Numbered from the stretch's first letter, positions 8,002 to 16,009 are shown. The stretch is DNA of 16,917 nt from an uncultured Ruminococcus sp. (GCA_902783815.1 CACZSM010000055.1:1-16917); one strand, 5' to 3'. Notes: generated from the sequence alone by a model not told the origin. Translations and numbers: made by a program.

Positions 8002-8528
8002 ACAGTACGGGAAAAACGGCATTAAGCGGAATTGCAGCTGCCCTTTCTGTAACTGCGCTGATGCTTTGCGGATATACATATCCGAGATTACAGTTTATTC
8101 TGCCTCTTTGCGCAGGAATGGTGATCTATACGCTTTCACTTATAGTCGGAAAGAGATATGCTTTGGGCGCTTATATAGCAAGCTCTATGCTTGCTATGAT
8201 ACTGTGCGCATTTAAAGCCCCGGTATTTTATTATGTGTTGTTCTTCGGATATTACCCGCTGTTGAAGGATTTTATTACAGAAAAACTGCCTGGCAGGACA
8301 GCAGCATTTATTTGCAGAATAGTTTTATTCAATTGCATAGGGGCATTTGCAGTATTTATTGTTGGAGCAGTTCTTTCTGTTAATATTCTTGAAATCCAGA
8401 TATTCGGATGGAAATTTCCGGTTGTACTTGCAGCAGTCGCGCTGAATGTGGAATTCGTTATATACGACCTTATGATATTCTTCTACAGGAATAAATTGAC
8501 AGATCTGCAAATAGGTAACAAATTATAA
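7989..8528 (+). CDS. multi-pass membrane protein, possibly ECF S-component-like
   Basis: The 179 residues contain about five or six hydrophobic segments (roughly 10-28, 34-54, 59-75, 78-92, 106-133 and 143-166), with short basic loops such as VGKRYALG. The order of segments and the motif FFGYYPLLKDFITEKLPGR resemble a family of small clostridial membrane proteins often likened to substrate-binding (S) components of ECF vitamin transporters, but no substrate can be read from the sequence and no EcfA or EcfT is nearby. ATG at 7989 overlaps the end of the J-domain gene by 13 bases, which suggests translational coupling; no good Shine-Dalgarno is visible. A TTG at 7977 is the longer alternative. 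It is likely the third gene of the cassette. Confidence 0.7.
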   Translation: MRKLNSTGKTALSGIAAALSVTALMLCGYTYPRLQFILPLCAGMVIYTLSLIVGKRYALGAYIASSMLAMILCAFKAPVFYYVLFFGYYPLLKDFITEKLPGRTAAFICRIVLFNCIGAFAVFIVGAVLSVNILEIQIFGWKFPVVLAAVALNVEFVIYDLMIFFYRNKLTDLQIGNKL

Positions 8529-8655
8529 ACTTATTTCAGTTTTGAAATGATTTTATCGGTAGAAGATATTGCAGTATAGTAAATGTTACGAACTTTTTAT
8601 TTGTAAATTGTACAGAGCGTTTAATTATTTGAACTATTTTTATACAAAATGTCTA

Positions 8656-8684
8656 TTGTAATCTGTGGATAATTAGTTTATAAT
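8656..8684 (+). promoter_or_regulatory. sigma-A-type promoter for the lysozyme gene
   Basis: TTGTAA (8656-8661) and TATAAT (8679-8684) are separated by 17 bases, a perfect -10 and a good -35. Transcription would begin near 8691, giving a leader of roughly 48 bases. The rest of the 210-base spacer (8529-8738) is very AT-rich, with a direct repeat GTAACAAA at 8721-8728 and 8732-8739 and no strong terminator. Confidence 0.75.
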
Positions 8685-8738
8685 GGGTATGTTGTTTAAA
8701 TGGTTCGGTGTGAAAATGTGGTAACAAAATTGTAACAA

Positions 8739-11387
8739 ATGGAAAGGTCGTGTAATGATTTGTCCGAAATGAGTCAAAATAATGCACCGGAAACGGTGTC
8801 TGAAAGAACTGAAAGAGCAAGGAAAAGAACAGGAAGATTACTTGCAATCGTGTGTTCGGCAGCAGTTCTTGCAGTTTCACTGCCAATGGCTTCACTCAGC
8901 GCAGGCGCAGCTGATACTGCTATATCCGCTAAAACTACTTTTTCCCTTAATCTCAGAAAGGGTGCCGGAACAAATTATGGAGTTGTCACCATTATGGATA
9001 AGGATACTGTGGTGACAGTAGTAGATAAATCGAATAAGGATTGGATAAAAGTCAGATTGTCAAATGGAACAACAGGTTACTGCTCCGCAAGCTACCTTGA
9101 TATCACTACAGATGCAAAAACAGTAACAGCTGTTAACATGAGAAAAGGCGCTGGTACAAGTTATGCAGTAATAAAAACGCTTGCTTCCGGTACAATGCTC
9201 GATATACTCAGCTTCAGCGGAAATTCATGGGCGTATGTAAAGCTCTCTGACGGAACAAAGGGTTATGTTTGCACTGATTATATAAGCTATATCGGAACTT
9301 CAAGCTCCGGAAGGACAAATACCGGTACTGCTCAGACTGTTCAGTTCAGTATGACCCTGACAAGCAAAAAAATGGCTCTGGGAAGCGTTTTCCAGATCAA
9401 GGCTACTCCTTCTACAGGCAGTTCTTTAACATGGAGCAGCGATAATGAAAAGGTCGCAAGGGTAGGAAATGACGGCAGCGTAAAGGCTCTTGCAGAGGGT
9501 ACAGCTAATATTAAAGTTGTCGATAAACTTACAAAGAAAAGTGCAGTTTGTAAGATAACTGTTATAAAAACAGATGTGTTGTCAATTAAGCTGTCAAAGT
9601 CAAGCGCTAATCTGAAGATAGGCGATACGCTTACGCTTAATCCGACTGTAGTTCCTTCAAATGGAAAGGTCTATTATACTACATCAGATAAGAGTGTGGC
9701 AACAGTTTCTGATAAGGGAGTTGTAAAAGCTGTCGCTCCCGGAACAGCTACTGTAAATGTCGCCGACAGTACCAGAGTTGTAAACGCTTCAATAAAAGTT
9801 ACTGTAAAAGAACCTACAAAGGTTACAATGACTCAAAGCTATGCAACTACTACATCAGGTTCTTCGGTTACTCTTAATGCGTTTACGAATGATGGTTCAG
9901 CAATAAACTGGACTTCATCCGATGAAAGCGTTGCAGCTGTAACAAATGGTGTAGTGAGCGCATTCCGCTCCGGAACAGTTACGATCACCGCATCTGATTC
10001 TACAGGAAAATCAAAGGCAGCCTGTACTGTAAAGGTCAACCCCGTTACAACATCAGGAATATCAATGTCAAGATACAGCGCAACAACAACAGCCGGAAAG
10101 ACAATATACATAAGAGGCTATTCAAACTACTATTCTACTTACTGGGGAAGCAGTGATACTTCTATCGCTGATGTAAGCAATGGTCTTATCCTTACAAAGA
10201 AAGCAGGTAAGGTCGCAATTACATTTACGGCTCCGAACGGCAACAGAGAGATATGTGTCGTTACTGTAAAGGAAGCAGCGCCGATAAGATTTACATATAC
10301 ATCCCCGAACTCAGCAGTCATGAATTCGACTGTAAAGCTGATAGCAATTACAGACAAGAACCGCACAAGTGTAAGATTCAAGATCAATAACGGCAGTTCT
10401 TATGACTATGTAACAGCAAATGAAAAATATTTAGATGGCAATACATATGTATGGAAGGCATCATATAAAGTAAGGTATGCAGGCACATTTTCATACGAGG
10501 CTCAGGCATACAGCAATGGAAGCTGGAAGACCTGTGATGACGGCAAGGATTCAATATATGTTTCCTCAAAGACAAATGTAACGACTACAAGCCTTGACAG
10601 ACTCCGTGCAAGTGACGGTCTTATCGACTTTATAGCTGATAAGGAAGGCTTTGTTTCAACAGTGTACTATGATTCGATAGCAAATTATCTGCCGACCCTC
10701 GGTCATGGTATCGTTATCTGGGAAGGCGACCAGTTCTATAATAACCTTACGAGAAATGAAGCATATGCAATGCTTGTTGATTCTATAAACGGCAGCGCCT
10801 TTACAAACAAGGTAAATAATATGCTCATAAATAATAATGTCAGGTTCAACCAGCAGCAGTTTGATGCGCTTGTCAGCTTCTCATACAACCTCGGACCTGC
10901 ATGGACTACAAACTCAAGCTCCAGGCTCAGACAGATACTCCTTGATTCCTATGGTACGATTTCTGGTACTACTGTAACAGGTACAGTTTCAGCAGCAGGC
11001 GGACTTAACCTTCGCAGCGCATCAACAACAAATTCAAGTGTTGTAAAGGTACTTTCAAACGGTGAGAGAGTAACACTTCTTGGAACAGAAAAGTATAATG
11101 GAGTATGGTATAAGGTTAAAACATCTGACGGCAAGATCGGCTATTGCAGCGGAACATACCTCAGACTTTCAACAGGAAGCTCAGTTGGCAGAGATCTGAA
11201 TTATGTCAATAAAAACGCTTTCATAAAAGAGATGCTCAGCTTCCACCATTCATGCGGAATATGCTACTATGGACTTCTCTATAGAAGGGCTGATGAGGTC
11301 GAAATGTTCCTCTACGGCGATTACAGGAGCGATGGAAGAAATAATAAGTATAATCTTCCTGACCCGGGCTGTATCTCATTCCCATGA
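8739..11387 (+). CDS. secreted GH24 lysozyme with SH3 and BIG2 (Ig-like) domains
   Basis: This is probably a secreted or wall-associated muramidase that cuts peptidoglycan. After a charged N-terminus (1-33) comes a signal peptide (about 34-58, LLAIVCSAAVLAVSL, cleavage near SAGAA). Two bacterial SH3 domains follow (about 61-121 and 127-186), then four BIG2-like domains (about 200-276, 279-357, 360-434, 438-512) with the usual WSSDNEKVARV and GTANIKV pattern, and a further beta-rich region (515-610). The lysozyme domain starts near 618: E636 in KEG, D645 in YYDS and T653 in TLGHG match the Glu-Asp-Thr triad of T4-type lysozymes. A third SH3 domain (about 746-811) interrupts it, and the last part (GLLYRRADEVEMFLYGDY) resembles the closing helix of GH24. 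The start is uncertain: ATG 8739 has no clear Shine-Dalgarno, while TTG 8760 has GGAAAGG upstream; either keeps the signal peptide. Confidence 0.88.
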   Translation: MERSCNDLSEMSQNNAPETVSERTERARKRTGRLLAIVCSAAVLAVSLPMASLSAGAADTAISAKTTFSLNLRKGAGTNYGVVTIMDKDTVVTVVDKSNKDWIKVRLSNGTTGYCSASYLDITTDAKTVTAVNMRKGAGTSYAVIKTLASGTMLDILSFSGNSWAYVKLSDGTKGYVCTDYISYIGTSSSGRTNTGTAQTVQFSMTLTSKKMALGSVFQIKATPSTGSSLTWSSDNEKVARVGNDGSVKALAEGTANIKVVDKLTKKSAVCKITVIKTDVLSIKLSKSSANLKIGDTLTLNPTVVPSNGKVYYTTSDKSVATVSDKGVVKAVAPGTATVNVADSTRVVNASIKVTVKEPTKVTMTQSYATTTSGSSVTLNAFTNDGSAINWTSSDESVAAVTNGVVSAFRSGTVTITASDSTGKSKAACTVKVNPVTTSGISMSRYSATTTAGKTIYIRGYSNYYSTYWGSSDTSIADVSNGLILTKKAGKVAITFTAPNGNREICVVTVKEAAPIRFTYTSPNSAVMNSTVKLIAITDKNRTSVRFKINNGSSYDYVTANEKYLDGNTYVWKASYKVRYAGTFSYEAQAYSNGSWKTCDDGKDSIYVSSKTNVTTTSLDRLRASDGLIDFIADKEGFVSTVYYDSIANYLPTLGHGIVIWEGDQFYNNLTRNEAYAMLVDSINGSAFTNKVNNMLINNNVRFNQQQFDALVSFSYNLGPAWTTNSSSRLRQILLDSYGTISGTTVTGTVSAAGGLNLRSASTTNSSVVKVLSNGERVTLLGTEKYNGVWYKVKTSDGKIGYCSGTYLRLSTGSSVGRDLNYVNKNAFIKEMLSFHHSCGICYYGLLYRRADEVEMFLYGDYRSDGRNNKYNLPDPGCISFP

Positions 11388-11444
11388 TAGGATTGGTATA
11401 GTCGGAAAAGACAAAAGAAATCAGTATCCGCAAAACAGATACAG

Positions 11445-11483
11445 CAAGGAGTTCAGATAGATGATATTATCTGAACTTTCTTG
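11445..11483 (+). terminator. intrinsic terminator after the lysozyme gene
   Basis: GTTCAGATA (11451-11459) pairs with TATCTGAAC (11468-11476) around an eight-base loop and is followed by TTTCTT. Outer bases CAAG (11445-11448) and CTTG (11480-11483) can extend the stem with a small internal bulge. It lies 57 bases after the lysozyme stop and directly before the proC ribosome-binding site, so it separates the two transcripts or attenuates proC. Confidence 0.7.
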
Positions 11484-11507
11484 CATTTCATAAAGGAGAT
11501 AGTTAAA

Positions 11508-12308
11508 ATGAAAAAAATAGGTTTTATCGGCGCAGGCAATATGGCAACAGCAATCGTAAACGGACTTCTGACAAATAAGGCCGCAAGGGCAGAGGATGTA
11601 TGTGTGTTTGATCCGGACGAGAGTAAAATGGAGCTTATGAGGGCAAAGGGAGTGGGTACGGCAGGTTCCGGAGCTGAACTGACAGCTGCTTCGGATATAA
11701 TCGTACTTGCAGTAAAGCCGCAGAGCTACGATGAAGTGCTTGGACAGATATCTGCATCTGCTGATATGAGCAAGATATTTGTTACTATAGCAGCCGGAAT
11801 ATCAATAGAATATGTACGCAAAGGACTTGGTGTTGAATGTCCTATGGTAAGGGTAATGCCGAATACACCACTGCTTCTTGGCAAGGGTGCAACAGCATTG
11901 TGCAGGTCGGAAAATATAACCGATGAGGACTTTGATGAGGTATATAAAATGTTCGCGCTTTCGGGAGATGCTGTAGTTCTCCCTGAATCCCAGATGAATT
12001 CAGTAATAGCTGTAAATGGCAGCAGTCCGGCATATATATATCTGTTCGCAAAGGCAATGACGGAATATGCGGTCTCGGTCGGTATAGACGGACAGACTGC
12101 ACTTAAACTTATCTGTAAGACATTTGAAGGCAGCGCAGAAATGCTGCGTTCAAGCGGAGATACGCCTGATGAGCTTATAAAGAAGGTATGCTCAAAGGGC
12201 GGTACTACAATAGAAGCAATGAATGTACTGGAAGCAAAGGGCGTAAGCGAAGCTATAAAAGAGGCAATGGCAGCCTGCACACGAAGGGCAGAAGAGCTTG
12301 GCAGATAA
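11508..12308 (+). CDS. proC: pyrroline-5-carboxylate reductase
   Basis: ProC carries out the last step of proline synthesis, reducing 1-pyrroline-5-carboxylate with NAD(P)H in the cytoplasm. The Rossmann nucleotide-binding motif is at the very start (IGFIGAGNMA, 4-13). Other family motifs are VLAVKPQ (66-72), VRVMPNTP (114-121), NGSSPAYIYLFAKAM (170-184) and the signature VCSKGGTTIEAMNVLE (227-242). The length of 266 residues is normal. The frame is open upstream to 11481, but ATG at 11508 is chosen because AAAGGAGA lies 8 bases before it and the Rossmann fold then begins at residue 4 as usual. It stands alone between a terminator and a structured spacer; no proA or proB is in the window. Confidence 0.96.
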   Translation: MKKIGFIGAGNMATAIVNGLLTNKAARAEDVCVFDPDESKMELMRAKGVGTAGSGAELTAASDIIVLAVKPQSYDEVLGQISASADMSKIFVTIAAGISIEYVRKGLGVECPMVRVMPNTPLLLGKGATALCRSENITDEDFDEVYKMFALSGDAVVLPESQMNSVIAVNGSSPAYIYLFAKAMTEYAVSVGIDGQTALKLICKTFEGSAEMLRSSGDTPDELIKKVCSKGGTTIEAMNVLEAKGVSEAIKEAMAACTRRAEELGR

Positions 12309-12339
12309 CTAAGTGTATAATTGGCACAAAACAGGCGCT

Positions 12340-12529
12340 CCTTAATTGACCTTAGAAAGTGGCACCAGTAGCTTACCGGGCGGCTTAGCCGCCTTTAGGT
12401 GCGCAGCACCATCGTCAGCTTTGCTGACATGGAGAAATTACCTGACTCTTTAACAATTATGTATGTTATTGACTAAAATTAAGGTCCAGAAGCTGCGCAG
12501 GAGGAACATTGACAGCGCAGGCACTGCGC
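12340..12529. repeat. cluster of four mini-hairpins in the proC-pckA spacer
   Basis: The 319-base gap between proC and pckA (12309-12627) holds no gene but has dense symmetry. Four perfect hairpins each have a loop of exactly three bases: GGCGGC-TTA-GCCGCC (12379-12393), GGTGC-GCA-GCACC (12398-12410), GTCAGC-TTT-GCTGAC (12414-12428) and GCGCAG-GCA-CTGCGC (12515-12529). The first three are spaced only 3 to 4 bases apart and are enclosed by CCTTAATT (12340-12347) and its complement AATTAAGG (12477-12484). The stems are GC-rich in an AT-rich surround. The first hairpin is followed by TTT and may serve as a weak proC terminator. The cluster may be a dispersed intergenic repeat of small mobile origin or a structured RNA; one copy cannot decide. 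Confidence 0.6.
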
Positions 12530-12536
12530 GGCGTAC

Positions 12537-12565
12537 TTGACAAGTCGGATAAAATGAGGTAGAAT
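12537..12565 (+). promoter_or_regulatory. near-consensus sigma-A promoter for pckA
   Basis: TTGACA (12537-12542) is a perfect -35, and TAGAAT (12560-12565) follows after exactly 17 bases. Transcription would begin near 12572, leaving a leader of about 55 bases that ends in AGGAGG at 12615-12620, 7 bases before the pckA ATG. This points to strong expression. The -35 starts 8 bases after the fourth mini-hairpin. Confidence 0.85.
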
Positions 12566-12627
12566 ATATAGGAACTGAGAATGCGGAATGTGTCGTTTTT
12601 TCAGATATTGTATCAGGAGGCAGAGAT

Positions 12628-14322
12628 ATGTCAACAAAAGCATATTATCCTATCAGTGAAATAGGAAAAGGAAAAGTTGGTTTTTCAAAGACACGCTCAA
12701 TAATAGAGGGCGCTTTCTATGGCAATAATGTCGTTGAGGTAAGCTCTCTCGCTGAGGCTTATAACCTCGCTAAAAATTCACCCGGAACGATCGTTACAGA
12801 TATGCCGGTTTATAAGCCTGAAGAGGTTGGACTTCCGGCAGAGGCTAAAGTCCTTCTGTTTAACGACGGAGCTGTTACAGGCAGATATGCCGCTGCAAGA
12901 AGAATAAAGGGCGAACCTGGTGTTGATGATGCAAAACTTGATAAGGTAGTTATGGATGCAGTGTATAAGACACGCTTCAAGAAGCTCTATCATGCAACAG
13001 CGTATATAGGTCTTGACCCTGAGTATATGGTAAAGGCTCACCTTCTCATTCCGGAGGGCGAGGAGAACCTTATGTATAACTGGCTGCTCAACTTCCAGTA
13101 CATCAATGATACCTATGCAAAGATGTATAAGGAGTCTCAGCCTGTAGGCAATGGCAATGAGCCGGATATCTATATTTTCTCTGATCCGCAGTGGGCACCT
13201 ACACCTTCTCCGGATGTTGACTACAGCTGTCTGAGTGATGACCTCACCTGCTGCTATTTTGATACCGATAATAACTGTGCTGCTATTCTTGGTATGAAAT
13301 ACTTTGGTGAGCATAAGAAGGGTACTCTGACTATTGCCTGGGCTATTGCTAACAGAAATGGCTATGCTTCCTGTCACGGCGGTCAGAAGGAATATACTCT
13401 TGCTGACGGCAGCAAGTATGTTGCTTCTGTATTCGGACTTTCCGGATCAGGTAAGTCAACCCTTACACACGCTAAGCATGGCGGCAAGTATCCTAATATA
13501 ACTGTTCTTCATGATGATGCTTTCATCATCAATTCAGATACCTGTGCTTCGATTGCTCTTGAGCCTTCGTATTTTGATAAGACAGCCGACTATCCGACAG
13601 GATGCCCGGATAATAAGTATCTTCTCAGCGTACAGAACTGCTCATGCACAAAGGACGAGGATGGCAAGATACAGCTCGTTACAGAGGATATCAGGAACGG
13701 CAACGGCAGAGCAATAAAGTCTAAGCTGTGGTCTCCGAACAGAGTTGATAAGATCAGCTCTCCTGTAAATTCTATTATCTGGATCATGAAGGATCCTACG
13801 ATCCCGCCATGCGTAAAGCTCAAGGGCGCTGCGCTTGCATCAGTAATGGGTGCAACTCTTGCAACAAAGACATCTACAGCAGAGCGTGTTGCTGCCGGTA
13901 CAGATATGAATGCTCTCCGTATCGTTCCTTACGCAAATCCGTTCAGAACCTATCCTCTTGTTAATGACTATGTAAAGTTCAAGAAGCTTGTAGAGGAGAA
14001 GGATGTTGCCTGCTATATAGTAAATACAGGCGATTTCATGGGCAAAAAGGTTCAGAAGGAAGATACACTCGGAGTACTTGAAGCAATCGTAGAGGGCAGA
14101 GCAGACTTTGAGAAATGGGGTCCGTTCGAGGATATCGAGATCATGAATTGGGAAGGCTTTGTGCCTGATATGAGTGATGCAGATTATAAGGCAGCTCTTA
14201 GAAATGCAATGATAAACAGAGTAAATGCTGTAAAGGGATTCTCAGAGAAGAAGGGCGGCTATGATGCTCTTCCGGAGGAAGCACTTGCAGCACTTCAGAA
14301 GCTGGTTGACGAGCTTTCATAA
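12628..14322 (+). CDS. pckA: phosphoenolpyruvate carboxykinase (ATP)
   Basis: PEPCK interconverts oxaloacetate plus ATP with phosphoenolpyruvate, CO2 and ADP. In rumen and gut anaerobes it usually runs towards oxaloacetate, fixing CO2 and making ATP on the way to succinate. The P-loop FGLSGSGKST (269-278) is the special kinase-1a form of this family, and HDDAF (295-299) is the Asp-rich kinase-2 motif that binds metal. GMKYFGEHKKG (222-232) and IANRNGYASCHGG (240-252) lie where ATP-PEPCKs have the conserved GTxYxGExKK segment, here in a variant form, so it belongs to a divergent clostridial branch. ATPKTST-like ATKTSTAERVAAGT (412-425) is also recognisable. At 564 residues it is slightly longer than the usual 530 to 540. 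Codon choice is markedly less ATA-rich than in neighbouring genes, which with the strong promoter fits high expression. Confidence 0.92.
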   Translation: MSTKAYYPISEIGKGKVGFSKTRSIIEGAFYGNNVVEVSSLAEAYNLAKNSPGTIVTDMPVYKPEEVGLPAEAKVLLFNDGAVTGRYAAARRIKGEPGVDDAKLDKVVMDAVYKTRFKKLYHATAYIGLDPEYMVKAHLLIPEGEENLMYNWLLNFQYINDTYAKMYKESQPVGNGNEPDIYIFSDPQWAPTPSPDVDYSCLSDDLTCCYFDTDNNCAAILGMKYFGEHKKGTLTIAWAIANRNGYASCHGGQKEYTLADGSKYVASVFGLSGSGKSTLTHAKHGGKYPNITVLHDDAFIINSDTCASIALEPSYFDKTADYPTGCPDNKYLLSVQNCSCTKDEDGKIQLVTEDIRNGNGRAIKSKLWSPNRVDKISSPVNSIIWIMKDPTIPPCVKLKGAALASVMGATLATKTSTAERVAAGTDMNALRIVPYANPFRTYPLVNDYVKFKKLVEEKDVACYIVNTGDFMGKKVQKEDTLGVLEAIVEGRADFEKWGPFEDIEIMNWEGFVPDMSDADYKAALRNAMINRVNAVKGFSEKKGGYDALPEEALAALQKLVDELS

Positions 14323-14352
14323 TCCGTAATGACGATCATGTGATAACAATAG

Positions 14353-14387
14353 TTCCCTGCCGGACTAAGCTCCGACAGGGAATTTTT
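14353..14387 (+). terminator. intrinsic terminator of pckA
   Basis: TTCCCTG (14353-14359) pairs with CAGGGAA (14376-14382) and CGGA with TCCG inside it, with one C/A mismatch and a six-base loop CTAAGC. Five T follow (14383-14387). It lies 30 bases after the pckA stop, a classic strong terminator. The TTG start of the next frame begins on its last two T. Confidence 0.9.
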
Positions 14388-15960
14388 GAAATGGTATAAA
14401 AGAATGAGTAAAAAAGAAAAGCCGGAAAAAGCGCGTAAATCAGATGAGAGCGTGCTTGATTATTACCGCAGACAAGCGAAAATGGCAGAACAGCGTATAA
14501 AGGAACTTGAATACAGGACAGAGCAGCTTGAAATGGAGATAACGATGTCACCATTGGAGAAGAAGAAGATGCTTGCAAAAAAGCTGGATCATGTTCTGAA
14601 TGAGATCGAGTACCTTGAAACTATACCAAGAGAAGATAAGGGATCTGTCGATGAAGCAATAGAATACATTATGGAAAATACTGAACCGGATTGTAACTAT
14701 TGCGAAGAGATAGAATACAGCATAAATGAAATATATAAACATGGTGAATCATGTCCGCATTGTTATGAGAAAATGGAAACACATCCGTCAGTCGAAGAGA
14801 TACAGCTTTCATTTCTTGGGAATAAGGTAGTTGTTTATGAGAATAAATATGCTTCATTGAAGTGTTCAGCCTGCGGATATGTCATACCCGACCTGTATGA
14901 TTCTATACCGCATGGCAGTGTGGTATCTGACAGACGCATACAGCCAGAGCTTATAGCATCTGTATTATGCAAAAAGTATTGTTATGATATCTCGCTGCTC
15001 AGCCAGGAGATGATATTTAAGAAAACAGATCTTCCGATTACAGCGAAAATAATGTCATCATGGATAAAAGAGATCTGCGAAAAGTGGCTTGTACCACTTT
15101 ACAGACATTACAGGAGTACGATCCTGAAAAGCAGGGTTATATATTCAGCTGATTCCAGACTGTACAGTGCAGACGATACGGAAGGAACAGGAATGGATAT
15201 CAGAGTATATGTCAATGGCAAAGATGAAGCTCATAAAGCAGTAATATATGATATATGCAAAAGTGAGGATTCAGATATTGCTCCGGATTTCCTTGCAGAT
15301 TACAGCGGATGTTTTTGTACGGATAGGGAAGAGTACTATAAGAACCTTACGGGAAAGACAGATCGTCTTTGCTCATGGGCGAGGATAAGGGATAAATTCC
15401 GCAGAGTATGTGATGAGATGATCCCTTATGCTAAAAAAGGCTCTGTTGCAGAGCATGAACTGATGCTGTGTGATAAGCTCTATACGATAGAGGACAGGCT
15501 GAAAGGCGCTGACCCGGAACTTGTGAAGATGTGCCGTCAGAAATACACAAGCAAAATAATAGATGAAATGATAGAATTCGCAGTGGAATCTGATGTGTTT
15601 GAAAAAGATTATCTTCTTGAAAGTGATACTGCACTGGCATTGAGAGATCTTACGGATAATGAGCCACGACTCAGAAAATTCCTGAAGGATGGTACGACAG
15701 AACCGGATAATATTTCTGCGAAAAAGCTGTTGATGTCGTTTTCTGAGGGTGAAAAGCAATTGAAGCTGATGTCGTCGCCAGTAGATGCTGAGAGCTGCGC
15801 GGCGATCCTTTCGATCATTGGTACAGCAAGGATAAACGGTTTATCTCCGGAGAGGTATCTTATATTTTATCTGCATAAGGTATCATCAGGCACAGATTAT
15901 AATGACGATATGCTGATGCCGTGGAATACACCGGATGAATGTCATAGTTATTCAGAGTAA
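14386..15960 (+). CDS. IS66-like transposase homologue with altered catalytic motifs
   Basis: The layout is that of the large IS66 transposase (TnpC): a charged coiled-coil N-terminus (about 20-80), a zinc ribbon with C123/C126 and C160/C163, the region ISLLSQEMIFKKTDLPITAKIMSSWI (split here: Q207-W226) typical of the helix-turn-helix, an RNase H-like core, and a C-terminal end with ARINGLSPERYL (481-492) and PWN (512-514). The catalytic stretches differ from the family: HADET reads SADSR (255-259), the DGY motif reads TDREEYY (312-318), and DNNxAER reads DNISAKK (441-447), so the expected Glu is Lys. No tnpA or tnpB partner and no terminal inverted repeat is seen. The start may be TTG 14386 or ATG 14404; neither has a strong Shine-Dalgarno. 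It is probably an inactive or domesticated relative. Confidence 0.75.
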   Translation: MKWYKRMSKKEKPEKARKSDESVLDYYRRQAKMAEQRIKELEYRTEQLEMEITMSPLEKKKMLAKKLDHVLNEIEYLETIPREDKGSVDEAIEYIMENTEPDCNYCEEIEYSINEIYKHGESCPHCYEKMETHPSVEEIQLSFLGNKVVVYENKYASLKCSACGYVIPDLYDSIPHGSVVSDRRIQPELIASVLCKKYCYDISLLSQEMIFKKTDLPITAKIMSSWIKEICEKWLVPLYRHYRSTILKSRVIYSADSRLYSADDTEGTGMDIRVYVNGKDEAHKAVIYDICKSEDSDIAPDFLADYSGCFCTDREEYYKNLTGKTDRLCSWARIRDKFRRVCDEMIPYAKKGSVAEHELMLCDKLYTIEDRLKGADPELVKMCRQKYTSKIIDEMIEFAVESDVFEKDYLLESDTALALRDLTDNEPRLRKFLKDGTTEPDNISAKKLLMSFSEGEKQLKLMSSPVDAESCAAILSIIGTARINGLSPERYLIFYLHKVSSGTDYNDDMLMPWNTPDECHSYSE

Positions 15961-16009
15961 AGGCAATACCGCCCAAAGACCATTTTACGGTAAATGTGCG
16001 GTATTGCCT
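15961..16009. other. 12-bp inverted repeat directly after the IS66-like gene
   Basis: AGGCAATACCGC (15961-15972) is the exact complement of GCGGTATTGCCT (15998-16009), beginning on the base after the stop codon of the plus-strand gene. The 25-base interior can fold again (CATTT 15981-15985 with AAATG 15992-15996). There is no T-run on the plus strand, so it is a poor intrinsic terminator; it may act as a 3' stabiliser or as a mark left by a mobile element. Confidence 0.55.

Noticed and set aside
7922..8215. Plus-strand 97-residue frame over the J-protein/membrane-protein junction
   Set aside because: It is an out-of-frame overlap of two better supported genes and has no ribosome-binding site.
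8533..8548. Terminator after the membrane-protein gene (ATTTCA-GTTT-TGAAAT)
   Set aside because: The six-base stem is almost all A/T and too weak, and only a short T-run follows.
12379..12529. CRISPR-like or tandem repeat array
   Set aside because: The hairpin stems have different sequences and irregular spacing, with no repeated unit and no cas genes.
12778..13377. 199-residue minus-strand frame inside pckA
   Set aside because: It is the antisense shadow of a conserved enzyme gene with no family motif.
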